From an uncultured Draconibacterium sp. (GTDB taxonomy: Bacteria; Bacteroidota; Bacteroidia; Bacteroidales; Prolixibacteraceae): 64,000 nucleotides of DNA. Both the position numbers and the translations under genes were made by a program. Each line of letters starts with the position of its first letter. Within the stretch, counting starts at the first letter, position 1. The notes beneath the pieces are model-generated. The model saw only the letters and a list, made by a program, of their open reading frames with translations, was not told the origin of the DNA and ran no database searches. Location: positions 2,557,501-2,621,500 of the forward strand of contig NZ_OY771647.1 of NCBI RefSeq assembly GCF_963674925.1, given 5' to 3'. This document shows positions 44,459-52,574 of the stretch, piece after piece.

Positions 44459-46798
44459 ATGAGAAGCATTTTAGGTTTTATTACAGTATTGGTGGTGAGT
44501 TGTTTGTGGGGAAACAGTTTTGGACAGGAGTTAACAAAGTATGTCGATCCAAATATCGGAACCGCCCATTCGCGCTGGTTTTTTTACACACCGGCCGCAG
44601 TACCTTTTGGTATGGCAAAACTGGCTCCGTCAACCAATGCACACTACGGAAATGAGCAGGGCTGGGAAGCGGTTGGTTACGACGACCGTGACAGTTCAAT
44701 TGAAGGATTTGCAAATTTTCATGAGTTTCAGGTGGGCGGGATTGTTTTTGCTCCATCGGTAGGCGAACTTCAAACTGTTCCCGGCGATTTGAAAAACCCG
44801 GACGGCGGATACCGCTCGCGTTTTGATCGCAAAAATGAATATGCCACAGCCGGTTATTATTCGGTTTGGTTGGACGATTACGATGTGAAAGCTGAATTAA
44901 CTTCAACTAAACGTGTTGGATTTCACCGTTATACTTTTCCTGAGACAGAGTCAGCCAATATTCTTTTTGATATTGGTAATCAACAGGGAGAGAGCGGCAA
45001 AGTAAAAGATGCTGAGGCTGTTATAACAGCAGATGGACGAATTGAAGGATACGTGATAACCGAACCTGAATACGTAAAAAAGTACCAAAAAGGAGCCGAC
45101 GTAAAAATGTATTTTTCGGCGGTTTTAGACAAAAAGCCAACAGCATACGGAACTTTTAAAGGAACTGATATTTTCAGAAACGAAAAGAAGATTAACGGCG
45201 TTGGTGCCGGAGTTTTTCTTACATTTTCAACCAAAGAAAATGAGGCAGTTACCATAAAAGTTGGTTTGTCATATACTTCAGTCGAAAATGCCAGGCTTAA
45301 CCTTGAAACGGAGGCAAATAAGCTGACTTTTGACAAGGCAAAGAAAGCCAGTCTGAAAACCTGGGAAGATTACCTGGGCCGGGTAACTGTTGAAGGGAAA
45401 AATGAAGCTGATAAAGTGAAATTTTACACCGGACTTTTTCACGCACTATTAGGACGTGGTTTGGCCAGCGATGTTAATGGCGCTTATCCGAAAAATAACG
45501 GCGAAGTGGGGCAAATTGAACTCGACAGCAAAAGAAAGCCCGTTCATAACCACTACAACACCGACGCCATCTGGGGAGGATTCTGGAATCTGACACAACT
45601 GTGGGCCATCGCTTATCCTGAATATTATTCCGACTGGATTCAGAGTCAGTTGCTCGTATACAAAGATGCAGGCTGGCTGGGCGACGGAATTGCCTGTAGC
45701 AAATATGTTTCAGGAGTGGGAACCAACTTTACAAGTTTGGCAATCGCAGCTGCATACAACTGTGGAATTCGTGACTTTGATGTGGAGTTGGGGTATGAAG
45801 CAGCCTTAAAAAACGAAATTGAGTGGAAAGGCCGTATTGAAGGAGCAGGAAAGATGGATGTTCGCCAGTTTGTGGAGCGCGGCTACAGCCCGTACGACGA
45901 ACGTTATGCCTGGAAAACCGTTGATGAAGGATCGGGATTTTCAGCCTCACACACCCTGGAATATTCATTCAGTAGTTTTGCAGTGGCTCAATATGCCAAA
46001 CATCTTGGCAAAACCGACGACTATAAATTGTTATCCCGCCTGTCAGGAGGATGGAAATTGTTATTCGATGAAGAAACAAAACTAATCCGACCAAGAGATC
46101 TCGACGGTAATTTCATTAAGGATTTCGATCCGTTGGCACCGTGGATTGGTTTTCAGGAGGGGAATGCTATTCAATACACTTTTTATGTGCCACATCAGCC
46201 GGAAGAATTGGTGAAGAAGCTGGGACAGGAAACCTTTAATAATCGTCTCGACAGCATCTTTATTGCATCGCAAAAGAATATTTTCGGAGGCGGAAAAGAA
46301 GTGGATGCATTTGCCGGACTGAAAGCTTTGTACAATCACGGAAATCAGCCGAATCTGCATATCTCATGGATGTTTAATTTTTCGGGGAGACCCGACCTGA
46401 CCCAAAAATGGGTGCGTGCTATTTGCGACGAGTTTTACGGAACAGAAGGGATTCACGGATACGGTTACGGACAGGATGAAGATCAGGGACAGCTTGGTGC
46501 GTGGTATGTAATGGCCGGGATTGGCTTGTTCGACGTGAAAGGACTTACTGCTACCGATCCTGAAATGCAGATTGGAAGCCCGCTTTTCGATAAAATAACA
46601 ATACAGTTAAATCAGGATTATTACAAGGGAAAACAGTTTGTTATTGAAACTGAAGATAACTCGAAAGACAATGTTTATGTACAGAAGATTGAGTTGGACG
46701 GACAAGTTCAGGATTCACCATTTGTAAAGTTTCAGGATATTGTAAATGGCGGCAAACTAAAACTCAATATGTCGGAAACGCCTAAAATCAATCAGTAA
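44459..46798 (+). CDS. GH92 alpha-mannosidase
   Basis: GH92 enzymes are calcium-dependent exo-alpha-mannosidases, most often alpha-1,2. The 779-residue product has a signal peptide (cleavage near Ser-Phe-Gly-Gln), the family start 'LTKYVDPNIGTAHSRWFFYTPAAVPFGM', and the (alpha/alpha)6 domain with 'HNHYNTDAIWGGFWNLTQ'-like and 'GYGQDEDQGQLGAWYVMAGIG' blocks; Asp673-Glu674-Asp675 hold the catalytic acidic cluster. There is no lipobox, so a periplasmic location is likely. It is the first gene of a four-gene operon for mannose use and would trim side chains from oligomannosides delivered by the flanking SusC/D systems. Confidence 0.93.
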   Translation: MRSILGFITVLVVSCLWGNSFGQELTKYVDPNIGTAHSRWFFYTPAAVPFGMAKLAPSTNAHYGNEQGWEAVGYDDRDSSIEGFANFHEFQVGGIVFAPSVGELQTVPGDLKNPDGGYRSRFDRKNEYATAGYYSVWLDDYDVKAELTSTKRVGFHRYTFPETESANILFDIGNQQGESGKVKDAEAVITADGRIEGYVITEPEYVKKYQKGADVKMYFSAVLDKKPTAYGTFKGTDIFRNEKKINGVGAGVFLTFSTKENEAVTIKVGLSYTSVENARLNLETEANKLTFDKAKKASLKTWEDYLGRVTVEGKNEADKVKFYTGLFHALLGRGLASDVNGAYPKNNGEVGQIELDSKRKPVHNHYNTDAIWGGFWNLTQLWAIAYPEYYSDWIQSQLLVYKDAGWLGDGIACSKYVSGVGTNFTSLAIAAAYNCGIRDFDVELGYEAALKNEIEWKGRIEGAGKMDVRQFVERGYSPYDERYAWKTVDEGSGFSASHTLEYSFSSFAVAQYAKHLGKTDDYKLLSRLSGGWKLLFDEETKLIRPRDLDGNFIKDFDPLAPWIGFQEGNAIQYTFYVPHQPEELVKKLGQETFNNRLDSIFIASQKNIFGGGKEVDAFAGLKALYNHGNQPNLHISWMFNFSGRPDLTQKWVRAICDEFYGTEGIHGYGYGQDEDQGQLGAWYVMAGIGLFDVKGLTATDPEMQIGSPLFDKITIQLNQDYYKGKQFVIETEDNSKDNVYVQKIELDGQVQDSPFVKFQDIVNGGKLKLNMSETPKINQ

Positions 46799-46855
46799 TT
46801 AGTTGAACTCAATTCTCTGTTTGCGACCTGAGTCGTATAAAATGTAAATTGGATA

Positions 46856-48619
46856 ATGGAAAAACGGAAAACAACACAGTTTTTAATGCCCGTTGAAAAA
46901 GACGGTGCGGTGGTGAATGGCTACGATATATATCCCTCGTTAAAATTGGGAAGCGATGTAATTTCAACCGATTTGTCGGTACTTGCAGCAAAGCTTAAAG
47001 GAGAAAACACAGTTATTATAGATGGCTATGTTGGAGTATACTTCGAAAACTTCAGGTCGTTGTTAGATCATGCGCTCAACGCATTGGGAAAAACAACCAA
47101 CTGGGTAAATGTAGAAACTGCCTTCAAACCGGAAAATGAAATCGATGAACTGATTTCTCCGTTTTTAGGCGAAGAAGATTCGATATTCGGAACAAGGGCC
47201 ACCATTAAGCTGGAAGATTATTTTGATTTAGATAAGCTTAAAAGAATAACGCCGGAAACCAATGCCGATATAAACCTGATTTATGGTGCCGGAGCTTCTC
47301 TTGCCGGTTGGGATGGAAAGCTGTTGTATATCGATCTGCCCAAAAACGAACTGCAGTTTCGTGCACGTGCCGGGAGCATAAAGAACCTGGGAGCCAGCCG
47401 GTGTTTCGAGATGAAGAAGATGTACAAGCGTTATTATTTTGTCGATTGGGTGGTGCTGAATAAACACAAAAAAGAGATTTTAAATGCCATTGATGTGATA
47501 ATTGACGGCCAGCATGAGGATGTATTTTCGTGGATGGACGGCGAAAATTTGCGTACAGGATTGAAAACAATGGGTGAGAACTTTTTCCGTGTACGTCCGT
47601 GGTTCGAGCCTGGCGTTTGGGGAGGAACCTGGGTTAAAGACAATATCGAAGGTTTAAATTCGGATGTGCCCAATTATGCGTGGTCGTTTGAATTGATTAC
47701 GCCCGAGAATGGGATTGTATTTGAAAGCTCACGAAAACTGCTGGAAGTTTCTTTCGATTTGCTGATGTTTGGCGAGGGTGAAGCAGTAATGGGAGCAGAC
47801 GATCATACAAAATATGGCGATGAGTTCCCCTTGCGATTCGACTTTCTGGACACTTTCGATGGCGGAAATCTGTCGGTACAGTGTCATCCGCGTCCTGAAT
47901 ATTGTAAAGAGCATTTTGGCGAAGATATTACGCAGGAAGAAACCTATTACATTCTGGATCGGAAAAATGATGCTTCAGTGTATATCGGATTTCAGGACGA
48001 TATTGAACCGAAGAAATTTGAAACCGCTTTGTGGGATAGTTTCAACACAAACACGGCGATTGATATTACCAAATATGTGCAGGTTTTTCCGGCAAAGAAG
48101 CATGATCTTTTCCTGATTCCGCCGGGAACCATTCACGGATCGGGTATCGATAACCTGGTGCTGGAAATCAGTACAACACCATACATTTTTACCTTTAAAA
48201 TGTACGATTGGGTGCGCCCGGATCTGGATGGAAATCCACGTCCGTTAAATATCGAACACGGAATGAAAAACCTGTATTTCGACCGAAAAGGGGAGAAAGT
48301 GAAAAAGGAACTGATTTCGGAGCCTGTACTGATTCAGGAAACGGAAGACTGGAAGCAGTACGAACTTCCTACGCACGAAAAACACAGTTACCGCGTTCAT
48401 CGCTATCATTTTACCAGCGAGGTTGAAATTGAAACGGGCGGGAAATTTAATGTGTTGAGCCTGGTTGAAGGTACATCTGTTACTGTTAAATCCGCGAACG
48501 GGATGGAAGATACGTTTAAATTTGCCGAGACTTTTGTAGTTCCTGCAGCCGCAAAAAGTTACACGGTTCGTAATCATTCCGATCAGGAAGCGATGATCGT
48601 TGTGGCATTTATGAAATAA
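46856..48619 (+). CDS. manA: Class I mannose-6-phosphate isomerase with N-terminal kinase-like domain
   Basis: The enzyme converts mannose-6-phosphate to fructose-6-phosphate in the cytoplasm. The C-terminal half (about 243-587) is a zinc-dependent cupin of the ManA type: 'FEPGVWGGTW', 'QCHP' with Gln342 and His344, 'EETYYIL' with Glu361-Glu362, and 'PPGTIHG' with the last His. The N-terminal 230 residues are not part of usual ManA (about 320-390 residues). They contain 'VIIDGYVGVYFENFRSLLDHAL', placed like the P-loop of uridine-kinase-type proteins but without the Gly-Lys-Ser/Thr. The domain is probably a non-catalytic kinase relative. It has no signal peptide and is 57 bases after GH92. Confidence 0.9.
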   Translation: MEKRKTTQFLMPVEKDGAVVNGYDIYPSLKLGSDVISTDLSVLAAKLKGENTVIIDGYVGVYFENFRSLLDHALNALGKTTNWVNVETAFKPENEIDELISPFLGEEDSIFGTRATIKLEDYFDLDKLKRITPETNADINLIYGAGASLAGWDGKLLYIDLPKNELQFRARAGSIKNLGASRCFEMKKMYKRYYFVDWVVLNKHKKEILNAIDVIIDGQHEDVFSWMDGENLRTGLKTMGENFFRVRPWFEPGVWGGTWVKDNIEGLNSDVPNYAWSFELITPENGIVFESSRKLLEVSFDLLMFGEGEAVMGADDHTKYGDEFPLRFDFLDTFDGGNLSVQCHPRPEYCKEHFGEDITQEETYYILDRKNDASVYIGFQDDIEPKKFETALWDSFNTNTAIDITKYVQVFPAKKHDLFLIPPGTIHGSGIDNLVLEISTTPYIFTFKMYDWVRPDLDGNPRPLNIEHGMKNLYFDRKGEKVKKELISEPVLIQETEDWKQYELPTHEKHSYRVHRYHFTSEVEIETGGKFNVLSLVEGTSVTVKSANGMEDTFKFAETFVVPAAAKSYTVRNHSDQEAMIVVAFMK

Positions 48620-48629
48620 TGGAAAGTAT

Positions 48630-49559
48630 ATGAGTTACGCAGTTGGAGTAGATATAGGAGGAAGTCACATTAGCTCGGTTGTGGTTGATGTGAATTCCGG
48701 CGAAATGCTAAAAGATAGCCTGGCTGAAGTTGATGTCGACAATCAGGCCACTGCCGATGAGATTTTGGATAAGTGGGCCGCTGCAATCAGTGAGTCGATA
48801 ATGTCAATCGACAGAGACCAACTAATTGGGATTGGCCTTGCCATGCCCGGGCCATTTGATTATAAAAATGGTGTTGCCTTGCTAAAGAACGTTGCAAAAT
48901 ACGACAGCCTTTATGGAATTAATGTTGGTAACGAACTGAAAAAGCGTTTGGATTTGCCCTCGGATTTTCCTTTTCGCTATTCCAACGATGCACTCTCGTT
49001 TGCTGTTGGCGAATGCTGGGTAAGCAAAGCCTCCAACTATAAAAACGTAGTGGCGATTACCCTCGGAACCGGTTTTGGTTCTGCCTTTTTAAGCAACGGC
49101 GTTCCCGTAATAGAGGGCGATCGTGTACCGGAATCGGGATATGTTTACCATATTCCTTACGAAAAAGGGATTGCCGATGATTATTTTTCGACACGCTGGT
49201 TTCTTGGTGAATTTAAAAAACGAACAGGAATTGACTGTAGTGGCGTAAAAGAGATCGCAGACCGTGTTGACAACGATGAGCTTGCAAAAGCACTATTTGA
49301 TGATTTCGGAAGCAACCTCGCCGGTTTTCTCGTTCCTGTTCTCGCTGCTTTTGATGCTAACTGTTTGGTAATTGGCGGAAATATCTCGCGGGCTTACCCA
49401 TTGTTTAGCACTGCATTCCATCGTGTTTTACATGAACGGAATATAAACATTGAAATAATGGTTTCAGAGTTAATGGAATCGGCGGCAATGGTGGGAAGCG
49501 CCCGGCTTTTAGATGAAGATTTCTGGACTAAAATGGAGCCTTTGGTGGCTAAAATCTAA
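48630..49559 (+). CDS. ROK-family sugar kinase, likely mannokinase/glucokinase
   Basis: The 309-residue cytoplasmic protein begins 'YAVGVDIGGSHISSVVVD', the phosphate-binding motif of ROK kinases. It has 'GLAMPGPFDY', 'YSNDALSFAVGECW' (catalytic Asp in a Asn-Asp pair) and 'ALGTGFGSAF'-type blocks. The usual ROK zinc motif CxCGxxGCxE is missing; only isolated Cys residues occur in that region. Together with ManA (10 bases upstream) and the MFS transporter (14 bases downstream) it probably phosphorylates imported mannose at C6. Specificity is inferred from context. Confidence 0.85.
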   Translation: MSYAVGVDIGGSHISSVVVDVNSGEMLKDSLAEVDVDNQATADEILDKWAAAISESIMSIDRDQLIGIGLAMPGPFDYKNGVALLKNVAKYDSLYGINVGNELKKRLDLPSDFPFRYSNDALSFAVGECWVSKASNYKNVVAITLGTGFGSAFLSNGVPVIEGDRVPESGYVYHIPYEKGIADDYFSTRWFLGEFKKRTGIDCSGVKEIADRVDNDELAKALFDDFGSNLAGFLVPVLAAFDANCLVIGGNISRAYPLFSTAFHRVLHERNINIEIMVSELMESAAMVGSARLLDEDFWTKMEPLVAKI

Positions 49560-49573
49560 CGAACAAAAAACTT

Positions 49574-50716
49574 ATGAGTAAAAAATCGAATTTAGCCGTA
49601 CTGCCGGTTTTGTTTAGCTTCTTTATTATGGGCTTTGCCGATGTAGTTGGCATTTCATCCAGCTATGTAAAGCAGGATTTTGGTTTGAGTGATTCAATGG
49701 CCAACCTTTTGCCGATGATGGTATTTCTTTGGTTTGCCGTGTTTTCGGTACCAACAGGAGTGTTGATGAACAAGCTTGGACGAAAAAATACCGTATTACT
49801 GAGTATTGTTGTCACACTGCTGGCTTTGCTGGTGCCATTGGCAACCTACAGTTATACCATGGTGTTGATTGCCTTTGCCTTGCTAGGCATCGGAAACACG
49901 ATTTTGCAGGTTGCATTAAATCCCTTGCTCACCAACGTGGTTAGCGGCGAGAAATTAACCAGTAGCCTTACGCTTGGTCAGTTTGTAAAAGCCATTGCTT
50001 CGTTTATCGGGCCTATTGTTGCAGGCGTGGCTTCCGGCATGTTCGGAAACTGGAAACTTATATTTCCGTTTTTTGCTTCAATTACCTTGCTGTCGGGTTT
50101 GTGGCTTTTATTGGCTCCAATTCAAAAAGAACAGTCAACCAGCGAAACGGCCGGTTTTGCGGCAAGCTTTAAGTTGTTAAAAGATAAGATTATGCTGAGT
50201 TTCTTTTTTGCAATTGTAGTGCTAGTGGGAATCGATGTTGGGTTAAATGTTACTTTTCCTAAGTTTCTGATGGAACGTACCGTTATGCCGTTGGAGAAAG
50301 CAGGGTTGGCAACAAGCTTATATTTTGCAGCCCGTACCATCGGTACTTTTATCGGCGCAATTTTGTTAATGAAATATTCTGGTCGGCTATTTTACATCGG
50401 GAGTGCCGTTTTGGGAATTATAGCACTGGTGGTTATGGTAGTTGTTCCCGGTCCGGTTTCATTAATGTATGTGATGATATTTTGTTCCGGGCTGGCAGTT
50501 GCCAATGTGTTTTCCATTGTTTTCTCAGCAGCATTGCGTCGAAAGCCGGAGTATGCTAACGAAGTTTCGGGTTTGCTGATAATGGGAGTAGCCGGTGGTG
50601 CAATAGTTCCGCCAATTATGGGATTTGTATCAGATAATGCCGGACAAACAGGGGCGATGCTTGTTGTGCTTTTGTTGTTTGTGTATCTTTTAATAAACGC
50701 GTTAAAAATGAAATAG
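49574..50716 (+). CDS. MFS sugar transporter (FucP/GluP-like)
   Basis: The 380-residue inner-membrane protein has about twelve hydrophobic segments, a loop with 'NKLGRKNTVLLS' between helices 2 and 3 (the MFS signature region) and 'GNTILQVALNPLLTNV', typical of FHS-type sugar:proton symporters such as fucose and glucose/galactose permeases. It is the last gene of the operon and would bring mannose released by GH92 into the cytoplasm for the ROK kinase. It ends 18 bases before the convergent ECF sigma gene, and no terminator is seen in that gap. Confidence 0.9.
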   Translation: MSKKSNLAVLPVLFSFFIMGFADVVGISSSYVKQDFGLSDSMANLLPMMVFLWFAVFSVPTGVLMNKLGRKNTVLLSIVVTLLALLVPLATYSYTMVLIAFALLGIGNTILQVALNPLLTNVVSGEKLTSSLTLGQFVKAIASFIGPIVAGVASGMFGNWKLIFPFFASITLLSGLWLLLAPIQKEQSTSETAGFAASFKLLKDKIMLSFFFAIVVLVGIDVGLNVTFPKFLMERTVMPLEKAGLATSLYFAARTIGTFIGAILLMKYSGRLFYIGSAVLGIIALVVMVVVPGPVSLMYVMIFCSGLAVANVFSIVFSAALRRKPEYANEVSGLLIMGVAGGAIVPPIMGFVSDNAGQTGAMLVVLLLFVYLLINALKMK

Positions 50717-50734
50717 CGGGTGCCGCCGGAGCTG

Positions 50735-51313
50735 TTATTTGGAGTTAACAAACAGGTCGATAAAAAGCAGGGCGAGGAAACCGTATTCAGTTAAATTCTT
50801 TTTTATGAATTTGCTGGCTTTGCTTAGATGGTCTTCAACTGTTTTTGTCGAAATACCAAGTTCGGCAGCAATTGTTTTATTCGCTAAACCTTGTTCTTTG
50901 CTAAGTTGATATATTTTTTTTCGTTGAGGAGGTAGTTGTTCTACCAGGTCATTGAGCTTGTCGGATAACTGGTTGTAGTTAAACTGCGACTCAGTATCGA
51001 TACTATTGGTTATCGATTTGTTTTTCAGGTATTCCAAATAGTCTTTTTCCGAAAGTTTTTTGCGAAAAACAGAAACGATGGTGTTTTTGGCCACAGTAAA
51101 TAAGTAGGCGTCGAGATTTGAATCCTTCTTTAGTTTGTTTCTGTTCATCCAAACATTAACAAATACTTCCTGAACGATGTCGAGAACTTCCGATTCTGAT
51201 TTTAAGTAGGCCATTGCAAAGCGATACAGCCTCGGGCTATATTCGGCATACAAATCATTAATGGCGGTTTTATCGCCTTCAATAAATCGATTAATTAGTG
51301 TCTCGTTATTCAT
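50735..51313 (-). CDS. ECF sigma-70 factor (region D)
   Basis: The 192-residue protein has sigma region 2 ('LYRFAMAYLKSESEVLDIVQEVFVNVWMNRNKL') and region 4 ('LPPQRKKIYQLSKEQGLANKTIAAELGISTKTVEDHLSKA'), the standard ECF layout, and a hydrophobic C-terminal tail. It is divergent from the fecR gene at 51477, and the susC, susD and enzyme genes follow it. It should drive region D when FecR is released by SusC signalling. In contrast with the sigma gene of region B, its frame is intact. Confidence 0.93.
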   Translation of the reverse strand: MNNETLINRFIEGDKTAINDLYAEYSPRLYRFAMAYLKSESEVLDIVQEVFVNVWMNRNKLKKDSNLDAYLFTVAKNTIVSVFRKKLSEKDYLEYLKNKSITNSIDTESQFNYNQLSDKLNDLVEQLPPQRKKIYQLSKEQGLANKTIAAELGISTKTVEDHLSKASKFIKKNLTEYGFLALLFIDLFVNSK

Positions 51314-51476
51314 CTGTCGCTGTTAGCTAGAACTCACAAATCTATAAAATGTTTTCAGATTTTGACTGAACGAAATAAGGGAGTCTGATTATTGAAGGAA
51401 GGAAAATGTATAAAATGTAGTACCAAAGCAGGGGTTTTTTGAACTTTATGCGTTTAACAAGTGACTACAAAATTAT

Positions 51477-52448
51477 ATGAAAGAATATTACACGAAATAT
51501 CTCGAAAACAATTGCTCGGAGAAGGAGTTTCAGCAATTTATTGAATTGTTTGTAAAGCCGGACCAGCAGTCGGTTTTGGATGCCAATATGAAGGAACATT
51601 GGAAACGAACTAAAGCCGGGGAAGGAGAAACCCCCGATCTATCGGATACCTTGCATAAAATTCATTTTGAAATAAATAATCAGGAACCACGTAAAGGCAA
51701 AACCCGAAAATTAGTGAATAATTTAACCCGGGTGGCAGCTGTTCTTTTTATTCCGTTGGCTATTGCTTTCTTTTTTACCCTTGGTAAAAAGGACATTAGT
51801 ATGGAGATGCAAACTGTTTCAACGCCGCTGGCCTCAAAAACGTATTTTGTTTTACCCGATGGTTCTGAAGTTTGGCTCAACTCAGGTTCTACCTTGTCAT
51901 ATCCGAAACAATTCAGCAGAAAAAGGCGTATGGTGAAACTGAGTGGAGAAGCCTATTTCGATGTTCAGAAAAGCAAAACTCCATTTGAAGTTGTTACAGA
52001 GAATGTACAGGTGAATGTACTGGGTACAGCTTTTGATGTAATGAGTTATTCAAATACCAACCCTGAGGTGACATTGGAAAGGGGAAAAGTACAATTGATT
52101 ACCAACTCCGGCGAACAACAAATTCTGGCACCCGGACAACAGGCTGTAATTGATGCAGAAAACTCGTCAATTCAGGTGCAAAATGTTGATACCGAAATTT
52201 ATTCGTCCTGGATTGACAATAAGTTGATATTCAGAAATGAATCGTTGAAAGATGTTATTGAACGGCTGGAACGTTGGTATAATATTGAGATTGAACTGGA
52301 TGGTCAATTTGTATCAGATAAAAAATTGACGGCAACAATCGAATATGAGTCGATTACGGAAGTTATGGACTTGTTGGAGATAACATTGTCGTTAAAATAC
52401 GAATACGATAAGAACGAAAGAAAACTGATTGTAAAACCAATAAAATAA
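51477..52448 (+). CDS. FecR-family anti-sigma factor (region D)
   Basis: The 323-residue protein has a short cytoplasmic part, a membrane helix at about 84-102 ('TRVAAVLFIPLAIAFFFTL') and a periplasmic FecR domain ('SKTYFVLPDGSEVWLNSGSTLSYP') followed by DUF4974 ('SLKDVIERLERWYNIEIELDGQ'). It pairs with the ECF sigma factor encoded divergently, 163 bases away, and with the STN-bearing SusC at 52575. This is the usual trans-envelope sensor of PULs in Bacteroidota. Confidence 0.94.
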   Translation: MKEYYTKYLENNCSEKEFQQFIELFVKPDQQSVLDANMKEHWKRTKAGEGETPDLSDTLHKIHFEINNQEPRKGKTRKLVNNLTRVAAVLFIPLAIAFFFTLGKKDISMEMQTVSTPLASKTYFVLPDGSEVWLNSGSTLSYPKQFSRKRRMVKLSGEAYFDVQKSKTPFEVVTENVQVNVLGTAFDVMSYSNTNPEVTLERGKVQLITNSGEQQILAPGQQAVIDAENSSIQVQNVDTEIYSSWIDNKLIFRNESLKDVIERLERWYNIEIELDGQFVSDKKLTATIEYESITEVMDLLEITLSLKYEYDKNERKLIVKPIK

Positions 52449-52502
52449 CAGATCTGCCTATGGAATAAGTAACTAAAACTAAACCTCCGAAAACATAAAG
52501 AA

Positions 52503-52527
52503 GTGGAGAAGCCACCAACTTCCCCAC
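52503..52527 (+). promoter_or_regulatory. Hairpin and direct repeat in the FecR-SusC leader (region D)
   Basis: A 9-bp stem with one mismatch (52503-52511 with 52519-52527, loop CCACCAA) lies in the 126-base gap. An 11-base direct repeat ACCTCCGAAAA occurs at 52483-52493 and 52526-52536, flanking and overlapping it. The position equals that of the two hairpins before susC in region B. A leader-control or processing role is inferred. Confidence 0.5.
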
Positions 52528-52574
52528 CTCCGAAAAATAATAATTAGAATTATTAATCTTAATACGTCAAATCT

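Noticed and set aside
44481..44906. 141-residue open frame on the - strand
   Set aside because: It is antisense to the start of the conserved GH92 gene and has no family features.
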